A stretch of DNA of 64,000 nucleotides from Salipiger thiooxidans (GTDB lineage: Bacteria; Pseudomonadota; Alphaproteobacteria; Rhodobacterales; Rhodobacteraceae), in the NCBI RefSeq assembly GCF_900102075.1, contig NZ_FNAV01000004.1, positions 186,001 through 250,000 of the forward strand, in the 5' to 3' direction. Below, one piece after another: positions 1 through 9,058 of this stretch. Within the stretch, counting starts at the first letter, position 1, and every line of letters begins with the position of its first letter. Under the pieces are notes generated by a model. It was not told where the DNA came from. It did not search any database and worked only from the letters and a program-made list of their open reading frames with translations. The translations under genes were made by a program, and so were the position numbers.

Positions 1-604
1 GCTCGGCGTCGAGCTGCGCGGCCAGCGACAGGCCGATGCGGTCCACCGCCTCGGGGCTGACGCCCGCGGTCATCGAGATCGCGTAGGAGATCCGGCGGGC
101 TCGGTCGCCAGGCAGGCGGGCGATGACCTTGGCGGCCTTGGCGGTGTCGATCTTCGACATCATCACGGCGGCGATCTCGATCGACTCGCCCACTACCAGC
201 GCCTCGAGCCGTTCCTCGTCGAGCTTGTTGATCCGTTCCCACGGGTCGCCGGTCTGGCGCACGCCTGCCTCCTTGCGCAGGCGCGCGGCGGTGCGGTGGC
301 TGATCCTGCCGTCGAGCGCCGACAGCGCGCCCGCCATGTCGCCCGGAAAGGACATGCCGACGCTCTCGAGCTCGTCGGCGAATTCCTCGATCACCTGGTT
401 CAGCGTCTCGCGGTCGACGTAGCGCATGCGCCCGAGCTGCTGGGTGAGCTCGGCCTGAAGGTCGTCGGGCAGCGAGGACAGCGGCACATCCGCATCCTCG
501 TTCAGCAGGAACTGCACGATGATCGCCGCCTTGGCGCGGCGGGTGAGCCCCGCGGGACCGCCCATCGGGCCCGGAAGTGCTGCGAACGGGGAAAGATTCG
601 GCAT
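1..604 (-). CDS. fliG: Flagellar motor switch protein FliG (partial, N-terminal part)
   Basis: The first 201 codons of fliG; the rest lies outside the window. FliG is part of the switch (C-ring) at the base of the flagellum, linking the MS ring protein FliF to FliM and to the stator. The translation starts MPNLSPFAALPGP and then shows the FliG_N/FliG_M pattern: a block around residues 20-40 (TRRAKAAIIVQFLLNE), a long helical linker, and residues 120-160 with GDPWERINKLDEERLEALV followed by HPQ-family-like residues (VVGESIEIAAVMMSKI). The start is the only in-frame ATG near the 5' end. The charged C-terminal torque domain cannot be seen here. FliG identity is fairly secure; the other flagellar genes must lie to the left. 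Confidence 0.85.
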   Translation of the reverse strand, partial: MPNLSPFAALPGPMGGPAGLTRRAKAAIIVQFLLNEDADVPLSSLPDDLQAELTQQLGRMRYVDRETLNQVIEEFADELESVGMSFPGDMAGALSALDGRISHRTAARLRKEAGVRQTGDPWERINKLDEERLEALVVGESIEIAAVMMSKIDTAKAAKVIARLPGDRARRISYAISMTAGVSPEAVDRIGLSLAAQLDAE

Positions 605-710
605 CTTGGATCGCTCCGGTCGGGATGCCCAAGTGCTACCGCGGCTGGGTTAACGAAGCCTCACCGCGGGGCGGTCCGATGCCGGCGGATGCGGGAAAAA
701 CAAACGGATA

Positions 711-732
711 AGGCGGCCGCGAACGGCCGCCT
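711..732 (-). terminator. Intrinsic terminator-like hairpin
   Basis: AGGCGGCCG (711-719) pairs with CGGCCGCCT (724-732). Read on the minus strand the hairpin is followed by a T-rich tract (complement of GGGAAAAACAAACGG). It lies 24 bases past the stop of the small secreted-peptide gene, which it probably terminates before fliG. Confidence 0.65.
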
Positions 733-755
733 CGTGGTGTCCCGTGAGAGGTACG

Positions 756-911
756 TCAGCCCGAAACAACCTTGCAGGTTCCGGACACGGAGTCGAAGAC
801 GGTGCCGTCGGCACACGTCATGCGCGCGTCGCTGTGTCCCATACAGTTTGCGCTCGCCGACAGTGGGGCCGCGATGAGTGCGGCGGCGGTCAGAAGAGCC
901 TTGATCGTCAT
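756..911 (-). CDS. Small secreted cysteine-containing protein, 51 aa
   Basis: A short gene encoding a 51-residue protein with an obvious signal peptide (MTIKALLTAAALIAAPLSASA) and a mature part of about 30 residues holding three cysteines (N-C-MGHS, MT-C-ADG, GT-C-KVV). The mature part resembles the small chitin-binding-like 'C-x8-C...W/F-D-x5-C' peptides common in Rhodobacterales, whose function is unknown. ATG at 911 is preceded by a GGAGG-like stretch (complement of CGTCCTCCG). It stands alone between fliG and a hydrolase gene, with a terminator-like hairpin after it. Expected location is periplasm or exterior. An odd number of cysteines suggests a free thiol or a dimer. Confidence 0.75.
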   Translation of the reverse strand: MTIKALLTAAALIAAPLSASANCMGHSDARMTCADGTVFDSVSGTCKVVSG

Positions 912-1036
912 CTTGCGTCCTCCGTTTGGCGTGCTTCAACGGTAGCACGAGTTTACCCTACGGCAAAAAGATTCGTCCGAGAGGCGCATTTCGGCGGGAT
1001 CCCGCCCGCGTGCCGGTTTGCACCCCGTGGCAGGCC

Positions 1037-3010
1037 CTAGGGCAGGGGCGTGTCGGGCAGCACGAAGCGGGGCGTCAGCGCCTCCACGCAAGCGGTGTCG
1101 AGCTCGGCTCCGGGGTCGAGGATGAACTTCACGTTCATGTCCATGCCGCAGTCGGAGTAGAGGCTGGCGCCGTGGCCCGCGTTGGGGAAGATCACCACGC
1201 GGGAATTCCCGAGCGTCTCGGCAGCGAGCGGCGACCATTTCCACGACGTCTGCGAGTCGTTGGTGCCCCCCGCGACCAGCACCGGCACGTCGGAATGCAC
1301 CGGCTCGTGAAAGCCCTCGCGCGGGGCCGGGTCGAAGAGCGCGCAGGTCTCGTACATGCTGCGGATCTCGGTCTGCATGACCTCGGTCGTCACCAGCGAA
1401 TAGGGGAAGTCAGCGAGCCTTTGCTCGAACCCCTCGGGCGAGTTGTAGGGGAAATCCTCCTGGCAGGCGTAGATATAAAGCCCCATGACGCCTTCAACGG
1501 CGCTCTCGAATCCGGTGATCTCGGTCTCGCCCAGATCGAAGGTGCGGCGCACGTCGTCCTCGCTCATGGCGGCCACCAGCGACAGCAGCGCCTCGCGGTC
1601 GGGGCCGACGAAATGGCTGCCCACCCACTCGGCGAGGGCCTCGCGGCTGCGCGGGCCGGCGAGCATCCGGGCGTAGTCCCTGACCGCGGCGAAGAGCCTC
1701 TCGCGGGTCAGGTCGCGCCCGGCCTCGGTGACACGCTGGTCGAAGGCCTCGGCGACCGAAACCGCGGTCACGCCGGTCACGAGGTCATGCTTCAGCTGTT
1801 GCAGCGCGGCGGCGACGGTCCTGGTCTGCGCCTGCATGGATTGCGCCGTGGCCAGTGCCGCCAGCGCCAGCGCGCGCTCGTCGTCGCTGAGACGCTCGGC
1901 GCCGCCATCGAGCAGGTCCGCGGGCTGCTTCAGCTTGGGCTCGAGAAAGGTGTCGAGATACCAGTCGAGCGTGGTGGCATCGCCCTCGGAGAGCTCGTGG
2001 ATGATGCGGGGCAGGTAGGCGGTCAGCTCGCGCGCCCATAGCGCGCTGTGGGCGGTGCGCTGGCTCACCAGCGTGTAGAAGAGCGAGGCCGAGATCTCGG
2101 GCTTGCCCCGGGCGGCGGGCACCGGCGTCTCGGTCAGGATGTCGCCGAGCGCCTTGGTCTTCTCGCGCAGGTCGGGGTAGGCCGCGGCGCAGCCCTCGTC
2201 CGCGGCGCATTGGTCGAACATCGCCTCGAGCGCGTCGGCATGGGGGCCGAAGAGGTCGTCGTAGAGCCGGACGGTGGGCGGGGCCACGCCGTCGATGATC
2301 ACCGCGCGCACGCCCTCGGGCGCGGTACGCAGCACCTCGAGCGCCAGCCGCGAGCCGTAGGAGATGCCGAAGATGTTGTATTCCGGGTATCCGAGCGCCG
2401 ACATCACCGCCTGCACGTCACGGGCATTGTTGGCGGTGTTGTAGGCAGACAGATCTGCGTCGCTGGCCTTGAGCTCTTCGATGCAGGGGGCGAGCAGGGT
2501 CTCGTCGCTGAGCTCTTCGCCCTCAATCTCGGGCTTTCCGGCGGATTTGCGGACGATGCCGACGATGTTCTCGGCCATCGCCTCATGACAGCGGACTGTG
2601 GTCGATGACAGCATCGCGGCACGCTGGTCGAAGCTCACCACGTCGCGATGGGCGCGGTGGCCGCCGAGGATCACGTCGGTCATCGTGGCGATGGAGGCGA
2701 GGCTGCCGCCTGCGGGGCCGCCGTGCAGGTAGACGATGGCGTCGGGGAAGGGCTGGGTGGTTTGGGCGCGCCCGACCGCGAACTCGAGCGGGACGCGGCG
2801 GCCGTCGGGAAGGTCGTAGTCCTCGGGCACGCTCACCGTGCCGCAGATCAGCGTGTGGCCTTCGATGTCGAGGGGCGAGGTGGTCTCGGGACAGGCCTCG
2901 ACGGTGACCGGGTAGCGGGTGTCGAAGCCGCCGCCGCGCAGGGTGTCGAAGGCGGGGTCGGGTTCGGAGGTGAGCAGGGCCACGGCGGCGATGATCTGTT
3001 CGGGGGTCAT
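1037..3010 (-). CDS. Alpha/beta hydrolase with TAP-like C-terminal domain
   Basis: A 657-residue serine hydrolase of the tripeptidyl aminopeptidase (SCO7095/TAP) type. Visible landmarks are the oxyanion HGGPAGG near residue 96, the SFDQRA strand that follows, the nucleophile elbow GISYGS near residue 216, and a C-terminal TAP-like block (VLVAGGTNDSQTSW and NAGHGAS) supplying the acidic and histidine residues. Substrate is unknown; the family cleaves peptides, esters or amides. Relatives are usually exported, yet this start (ATG 3010, GGAG seven bases upstream) gives no clear signal peptide, so either the protein is cytoplasmic or the true start differs. It is a single gene between a 51-residue peptide gene and purB. 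Confidence 0.8.
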   Translation of the reverse strand: MTPEQIIAAVALLTSEPDPAFDTLRGGGFDTRYPVTVEACPETTSPLDIEGHTLICGTVSVPEDYDLPDGRRVPLEFAVGRAQTTQPFPDAIVYLHGGPAGGSLASIATMTDVILGGHRAHRDVVSFDQRAAMLSSTTVRCHEAMAENIVGIVRKSAGKPEIEGEELSDETLLAPCIEELKASDADLSAYNTANNARDVQAVMSALGYPEYNIFGISYGSRLALEVLRTAPEGVRAVIIDGVAPPTVRLYDDLFGPHADALEAMFDQCAADEGCAAAYPDLREKTKALGDILTETPVPAARGKPEISASLFYTLVSQRTAHSALWARELTAYLPRIIHELSEGDATTLDWYLDTFLEPKLKQPADLLDGGAERLSDDERALALAALATAQSMQAQTRTVAAALQQLKHDLVTGVTAVSVAEAFDQRVTEAGRDLTRERLFAAVRDYARMLAGPRSREALAEWVGSHFVGPDREALLSLVAAMSEDDVRRTFDLGETEITGFESAVEGVMGLYIYACQEDFPYNSPEGFEQRLADFPYSLVTTEVMQTEIRSMYETCALFDPAPREGFHEPVHSDVPVLVAGGTNDSQTSWKWSPLAAETLGNSRVVIFPNAGHGASLYSDCGMDMNVKFILDPGAELDTACVEALTPRFVLPDTPLP

Positions 3011-3153
3011 GTCGGCGCTCCGTCTGGGCTACGGAGCCGCGCAAGTGCCGCTCCGCTGGCAGGACCATTAGGAGCGGCACGGGGGCTTGGGTCAACCTCC
3101 GGGGTGTGTTCGGAGGATCCTGTCCCGGGTCTTGTCGCAGGTCGTGGGTCGTC

Positions 3154-3176
3154 TCCGGGGGCAGGGCGCCCCCGGA
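3154..3176 (-). terminator. Hairpin downstream of purB
   Basis: TCCGGGGGC (3154-3162) and GCCCCCGGA (3168-3176) form a 9-bp GC-rich stem with a 5-base loop, 9 bases after the purB stop. There is no T tract, so termination here is likely but not certain. Confidence 0.5.
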
Positions 3177-3185
3177 AGGGCGCGA

Positions 3186-4493
<1,308 letters not shown>

Positions 4494-4610
4494 GGGCGGT
4501 CCTCGGGGTTGCACTGGAATTGCGCGCGTCATAGGGCGGAAGGGCCGTGGCGGCAAGTGTGGAGGCTGTCGCGCGGTGTCCGGGGCCTGTCGCGGGCGGC
4601 ACGGGCGGAG

Positions 4611-4667
4611 GGGGGCTCTGCCCCCCGCGCTGTCGCGCTCCCCCCGGAGTTTACGGGCAAGATGAAG
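4611..4667 (+). repeat. Dispersed G/C hairpin element, copy A
   Basis: GGGGGC-tct-GCCCCC (4611-4625), then a GCGC...GCGC mini-stem, a run of C residues and the block CCCCCGGAGTTTACGGGC followed by AAGATGAAG. The same module occurs at 23252-23312 and 62407-62469. The ATG inside the conserved AAGATGAAG tail is the start codon of the next gene. Confidence 0.75.
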
Positions 4668-5069
4668 GAGCGGGCCTTGCGCGGGCTGGAGGCGTTTATC
4701 GGAGAATGGCGGCTGGAGCGGGAGATCCGCGAGGCCTCGGGCGGCAGCGGGCGGTTCGAGGGCGTGGCGCGCTGGGTGCCCGAGGGCGCGGGGGCGCTCT
4801 ACGTCGAGACCGGCGAGCTGGTGCTGCCCTCGGGGCGGTTCGCTGCCGAGCGGCGCTATCGCTGGGGCGCGGACCTGTCGGTGTGGTTCGAGGACGGGCG
4901 GTTCTTTCACCAGGTCCCGGCGGAGGGCGGCGAGACCGGCCACTGGTGCGATCCGGACCAGTACGATGTCCGCTACGATTTCAGCGACTGGCCGCAGTGG
5001 CAGGTGCGCTGGCAGGTGCGGGGGCCGCGCAAGGATTACAGCATGGTGTCGCGCTACGCCCGGGGCTGA
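4662..5069 (+). CDS. DUF6314 family protein
   Basis: 135-residue protein of unknown function matching my memory of the DUF6314 family: an N-terminal LEAFIGEWRLEREI, a central GALYVETGEL, and a conserved C-terminal stretch with HWCDPDQYDVRYDFS and RGPRKDYSMVSRY. The pattern of short strands suggests a lipocalin-like or calycin-like beta barrel, which is inference. The ATG lies in the tail of dispersed repeat copy A, and no separate Shine-Dalgarno sequence is visible, so the repeat may have supplied the start region. An open frame extends to 3087 but overlaps purB antisense and is rejected. No operon partner. Confidence 0.75.
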   Translation: MKERALRGLEAFIGEWRLEREIREASGGSGRFEGVARWVPEGAGALYVETGELVLPSGRFAAERRYRWGADLSVWFEDGRFFHQVPAEGGETGHWCDPDQYDVRYDFSDWPQWQVRWQVRGPRKDYSMVSRYARG

Positions 5070-5211
5070 ACAAAGCGCTGGGATTTCCGGGGCTTGCTGG
5101 TCTGTATACCGCTGCATTCCTGTAAGATGCTGAAACCCAAGGGGAATTTTTCTTTACTTTGGTGTCGCGGCTTGTAGATTCTGGCGCACATTGCTTGCAG
5201 GACACCCGTGA

Positions 5212-6510
5212 ATGCCGACGATCCAGGACCACCCGCTGCGTTACCAGCTTGCCAACGAGCTGCACGCCCGCCCGTTTCCGTCGCTGCGTGCGCCGGCCCG
5301 GGCGGTCTTTCTGGCAATCAAGAAGACCCATGACGCGGCCTCGCGCGACCGGGGCGAGGACACCGCCCACCTGCTCGACCTGCTGGACCGCTACGGCACC
5401 CAGCATCCGCAGCCCGGTGCCACGCATTTCTCGGCGCCGATCGGCCAGCACGTGCTCAAATGGGAGCAGCACACCGAGTTCGTCACTTATACCGTGTTCC
5501 TGAGCGGTGCCGGCGAGCGGCCCTTCGATCCGGCGGATTTCGACGTCTTCCCCGGCGACTGGCTGGCGTCGGCGCCCGGGGTGCGGGTGACCTCGGCGAT
5601 GATCCGGATCTGCGAGCGCGTCGCCGACGAGGAGGCGGTCAATACCATGATCAACGACTGGCTGGTGGCGGACAGCGTGGCGGTGAGCCGCGTCGTGGAC
5701 GACGCCGTGGTGATCGCCGGCGATTTCCGCATCGACGCGGGCGGGCACCTGCGCTTCGGGGTGTTCCCGCGCAAGGGCGTGGGCGAGCGCCGGGTCGGGC
5801 GCGTGGTGCAGCGGGTCTGCGAGATCGAGACCTACAAGGCGATGTCGATGCTGGGCTTCACCCGGGTGCGGGCGATCGCGCCGCGGATGACCGAGATCGA
5901 CGCCGAGCTCACCCGGCTGATGACCGCCATGACCCATGGCGATGCGCCCGAGGAGGAGACGCTGCGGTCGCTTCTGCGGGTGTCCTCCGAGCTCGAGACG
6001 CTGTCGGCGCAGACCGCCTTCCGGCTCTCGGCCACCGCGGCCTACGAGGCGCTGGTCACCAGCCGCATTTCGGTGCTGCGCGAGGAGCGCTTCCACGGCC
6101 GGCAGACCTTTCGCGAGTTCATGGTGCGCCGTTTCGATCCGGCCATGCGCACGGTCAAGAGCGCCGAGCGGCGGCTCGAGGCGATGTCGGCGCGGGCGAT
6201 GCGGGCGGGCGAGCTGTTGCGCACCCGGGTCGAGGTGACGCGCTCGGCCCAGAACCAGGAGCTGCTGGCGAGCATGGACCGGCGCGCCGACATGCAGCTG
6301 CGGCTGCAGCACACGGTCGAGGGGCTCTCGGTGGTGGCGATCAGCTACTACGCGGTGTCGCTGGTGGGCTACCTGCTGTACCCGCTGGCCGGCGCCGTCG
6401 GGATGAGCAAGGGGCTTCTGACGGCGCTGGCGGTGCCGCCGGTGGTGCTGGCGGTCTGGCTCGGGCTGCGGCGGATCCGCCGGTCGGTCACCAAGGAGGG
6501 CGGCCACTGA
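5212..6510 (+). CDS. DUF3422 family membrane protein
   Basis: 432-residue protein with the DUF3422 hallmark N-terminus (HPLRYQLANELHARPFP), a long soluble, partly helical middle (residues 150-350) and two hydrophobic segments near the C-terminus (about 375-395 and 400-420), ending in a basic tail. It is therefore a membrane-anchored protein with a large cytoplasmic domain. The function of the family is unknown; it is widespread in alpha- and betaproteobacteria. No strong Shine-Dalgarno sequence is seen, but ATG 5212 gives the family's conserved N-terminus. It is convergent with the sulfotransferase-like gene, with only 19 bases between the stops. Confidence 0.85.
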   Translation: MPTIQDHPLRYQLANELHARPFPSLRAPARAVFLAIKKTHDAASRDRGEDTAHLLDLLDRYGTQHPQPGATHFSAPIGQHVLKWEQHTEFVTYTVFLSGAGERPFDPADFDVFPGDWLASAPGVRVTSAMIRICERVADEEAVNTMINDWLVADSVAVSRVVDDAVVIAGDFRIDAGGHLRFGVFPRKGVGERRVGRVVQRVCEIETYKAMSMLGFTRVRAIAPRMTEIDAELTRLMTAMTHGDAPEEETLRSLLRVSSELETLSAQTAFRLSATAAYEALVTSRISVLREERFHGRQTFREFMVRRFDPAMRTVKSAERRLEAMSARAMRAGELLRTRVEVTRSAQNQELLASMDRRADMQLRLQHTVEGLSVVAISYYAVSLVGYLLYPLAGAVGMSKGLLTALAVPPVVLAVWLGLRRIRRSVTKEGGH

Positions 6511-6529
6511 GAGCCAGCCCGCGCGTGGC

Positions 6530-7276
6530 TCAGTAGCGGTAGCCGAGGTCGGCCTCGAGCGCGAGGTCGAGCTCGCCGCGCATGAAGGTCGTGTCGTCGC
6601 CCGGCATGTGCATGGGCGTCTCGGGGCGCGTCTCGACCGATGGCAGGAACCTCGAGCCGAGGCGCCTGACCACCGGGCGGTAGCCTTCGGGCGAGGGGGT
6701 GAGCGAGAGCCGCTTCTCGAGTTCGGCGAGGAAGGCGCGGGGCGCGCTCTGCACCGCTTCGAACCGGCAGAACACCAGCGAGCAGCCACGGTTGAAGAAG
6801 CCCAGCAGCCCCTGCATCTTGGTGCGGCGCAGGGCGAAGAGATTGGCGTAGGGCGCCCCGCTGAGCGGGTGCCGGTCGAGCTGCAGCGCCGCGCCGCGCC
6901 CGCCCATGGTCTTGAGCTGCGGGAAGGAGCGCTCGCGGTCGGCGATGGTGGCCCACTCCTCGCGGATGAACTCTGAGAAGCCGAGGCGCTGCATCTCGGG
7001 CGGGCAATGCCACGGCTTCTCGTGCATCGAGCGCGCCCAGTCGCCGGCGTGGCGCACGACGCAGACGATGGCCATGTCCTGCGGGATGGCGGCCATATGC
7101 GGCAGGCCGTGTTTCCAGCCCAGCCCCTCGGACGGCGCGAGCGCGGTGTTCCGCCCCAGCAGGCGCTTGACGAAATTGGTGCCAGAGGACCGCTCGCCGA
7201 ACACCTGGTAACGGGTGATCGGGTGGCCAGTCAGGGAAAACTGCCAGCCGGTGTCAAGGAAGTCCTGCGCGATCAT
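6530..7276 (-). CDS. Sulfotransferase-like P-loop protein
   Basis: 248-residue protein with a P-loop-like phosphosulfate-binding motif near residue 27 (FGERSSGTNFVKRLL), matching the 5'-PSB loop of PAPS-dependent sulfotransferases, and a VCVVRHAGDWARSMHEKPWH segment near residue 75 that resembles the 3'-phosphate-binding region. Such proteins sulfate surface sugars or small molecules, or are uncharacterised host-type sulfotransferase relatives. Its neighbour on the other side is a wrecked glycosyltransferase-like gene, so the pair may descend from a surface-glycan locus. Active-site assignment is inferred from motifs only. Confidence 0.6.
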   Translation of the reverse strand: MIAQDFLDTGWQFSLTGHPITRYQVFGERSSGTNFVKRLLGRNTALAPSEGLGWKHGLPHMAAIPQDMAIVCVVRHAGDWARSMHEKPWHCPPEMQRLGFSEFIREEWATIADRERSFPQLKTMGGRGAALQLDRHPLSGAPYANLFALRRTKMQGLLGFFNRGCSLVFCRFEAVQSAPRAFLAELEKRLSLTPSPEGYRPVVRRLGSRFLPSVETRPETPMHMPGDDTTFMRGELDLALEADLGYRY

Positions 7277-7415
7277 CTGGCCTCTGGTCTGGGTCGGATC
7301 CGGTACGGGTGGCGGACGGACGGCCTGCCCGCAACGTTACGCCCGCCCCGGAAGATTGGCGATTCTCATTCGTGAGGGGGCGCTGTAAGCTATTGCGAAA
7401 CCGCGTCAAGAACAG

Positions 7416-8097
7416 GTGAAGCGCAGATATAAATCGGTGGCCGCGGCCGTGCCGGTGGTGCGCGACGACGCGTTCTTCCACGAGACATGGGTGCGCTACG
7501 ACGGCGCGGCGCCGAGCCGCGAGAACTGCGAAGTGATCTGTCACGGGCGCATCGCGGACGTGCAGCGGCTGGCCGCGAGCTGCAACGTCATCGGCATCCC
7601 GGGCGAGGCGCACAGGGGCTTCGACATGAAGCGCTGTCGGCTGCTCAGACGGCGGGGTGACCGGGCTGCGGGGCTATGATGCGCAGGTCATCGTGGGGGA
7701 TGGCGACGCGCTGGTGGTGCTGAACCCGGCGGAGGGCTTGATGCTGGTCGACTGGCTGGCCGGACAGCCGTCGCGGCGGGTCCTGACGCCACGGGGCTCG
7801 AGGTCATTCACCGCATCGACCGCGAGACGGAGCCGCTGGCGGGGCAGGTGCCGGGCCCGCGACGGAATGTGCGCATCGCGCCGCAGCAATCCAGGCCCTG
7901 CGTGCTGTCGCTCGACCCCAGGATCTCGCGCGGGGAGGGCATGTCACCCGGGCCTCGAAGCTCTTCAAGCCGGGTCGGCTGCACCTCTTCCACCTCAGGT
8001 ACTGCAACTTCGGGCTCTGCGTCGAGACGATGAACCGGCGCAACGCGGTCTCGTGCCTCGGGACGTCCGGAAGGATCAGGTCCTGCCGAGCGAACGG
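7416..8097 (+). pseudogene. Decayed glycosyltransferase-2-like gene
   Basis: Protein-like segments run across this stretch in changing frames: VVRDDAFFHETWVRYDGA and NVIGIPGEAHRGFD (frame of 7416), LRGYDAQVIVGDGDALVVL (frame of 7657), GLEVIHRIDRETEPLAGQ and GPRRNVRIAPQQSRPCVLS (frame of 7794), SKLFKPGRLHLFHLRYC and ETMNRRNAV (frame of 7940), and RKDQVLPSERSA in a further frame. Joined in order they resemble the roseobacter glycosyltransferase family 2 proteins with a 'HRIDRE', 'YSKPC' and 'LFHLKY' pattern. At least four frameshifts and an internal deletion before the last segment make it non-functional. Recognition is from memory of the family; the decay itself is read directly. Confidence 0.6.
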
Positions 8098-8103
8098 TCT
8101 GCG

Positions 8104-8646
8104 TCAGAACCCCTTCGACGACACGAAGGCGACCGAGGTGATCTGGGTGGGCATGGCCTGCCGGACGCCCTCGGAGGTCGCGGCGATGAACCCGCGCGAG
8201 CTTTCGTCGATGAGCCCGAGCCCCGCCTCGAACAGGCCGGGCGGCGTGTGGACCAGCGTTGCGGCGAAGATGGCGCCGGCGAGCAGGCCGCCGGAGTTGC
8301 TTCGCGTCACCCGGTTGCGCCGCGCCAGCGCGTAGCGGAGCACGTGGGCCGCGAGGAACACCGCCGACGCCGCGAGCAGCGCCGCGAGCGCGTAGAAGAC
8401 ATAGCCGTGCAGGTGGGTGGGCAGGCTGCCCTGGGTCAGGCTCTCCTGGATGCCGTCGCGGTTGCGGGCCGCAGAGATCGTCAGGTAGGCCCAGCCGAAG
8501 CCCATCAGAAGGTACATCCACGGGTGACTGCTGCGGACCTGCACCTCGGGATGCGCGCCGCCGTCGCGGATGAAACGCGGGTCGACCCGCTCGACACGGG
8601 CCACGAAATCGTCGTGGGTCATCTTCCGAAACGCGTATTGCCTCAT
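8104..8646 (-). CDS. Conserved small integral membrane protein
   Basis: 180-residue protein beginning MRQYAFRKMTHDDF, a recurrent N-terminus among uncharacterised Rhodobacterales membrane proteins. Hydrophobic segments lie near residues 48-64 (MYLLMGFGWAYLTISAA), 90-115 and 128-145. The soluble N-terminus is charged. The start at 8646 is chosen because the upstream in-frame extension to 8898 is low-complexity (a TEAG/LKAG repeat) and not protein-like; an alternative start is MTHDDF eight codons later. Function unknown. It sits alone between the pseudogene and an M20 peptidase gene. Confidence 0.65.
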   Translation of the reverse strand: MRQYAFRKMTHDDFVARVERVDPRFIRDGGAHPEVQVRSSHPWMYLLMGFGWAYLTISAARNRDGIQESLTQGSLPTHLHGYVFYALAALLAASAVFLAAHVLRYALARRNRVTRSNSGGLLAGAIFAATLVHTPPGLFEAGLGLIDESSRGFIAATSEGVRQAMPTQITSVAFVSSKGF

Positions 8647-8655
8647 TCGCCCAGT

Positions 8656-8691
8656 CCCTGCCTCTGTCCCTGCCTTGAGCCCTGCCTCGGT
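8656..8691. repeat. 12-bp tandem repeat, three copies
   Basis: CCCTGCCT followed by four variable bases is repeated three times (CCCTGCCTCTGT, CCCTGCCTTGAG, CCCTGCCTCGGT). It lies just upstream of the membrane-protein start and would encode a TEAG/LKAG repeat if translated in that frame. Confidence 0.7.
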
Positions 8692-9022
8692 TCCCGACGC
8701 ATGTGGCGATACCCGCGTCTGTCGCGCAGGCCCGACCTCTGCCGAATCCGGCGCCGCGTCCCTGCCGGCGCGGCTGCACGTTGTGCGCAGACAGCACCGC
8801 GGTGGCGCATGGCCTTCCTCCGACGCGTTAAGGGGTAGGGGCGAATAATGGCGATTTATTGCAGCGATTGCGCCCGAGGTTGGGAAACACCACGGCAAAC
8901 GGTTCGGATTTGCGCGTGAGACGCCAAACCCCTGAGATTCCGGGCCCTGAAGGTTAAGAATCTAGTGAAAACCACGGCATCGAGGTTAACGGCGCCGATA
9001 CCGAATGCGGCCACCGAGCGTC

Positions 9023-9047
9023 CCGGGCGGAGGCATCCCCCGCCCGG
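9023..9047 (-). terminator. Hairpin downstream of the M20 peptidase gene
   Basis: CCGGGCGG (9023-9030) pairs with CCGCCCGG (9040-9047), loop of 9 bases, 12 bases past the stop of the peptidase gene. There is no T tract. Confidence 0.5.
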
Positions 9048-9058
9048 ACAAAGGTCAA

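Larger units (their letters stand above)
8647..9058. other. Intergenic region without a gene (412 bp)
   Basis: Open frames here are extensions of neighbours. It holds the promoter side of the small membrane protein, a 12-bp tandem repeat (8656-8691) and a terminator-like hairpin (9023-9047). The stretch 8830-9000 is relatively AT-rich but no clear promoter hexamers stand out. Confidence 0.6.

Noticed and set aside
993-1006. GGCGGGATCCCGCC palindrome downstream of the alpha/beta hydrolase gene
   Set aside because: It has no loop and no T run, and short GC palindromes are frequent at this base composition; not enough to call a terminator or operator.
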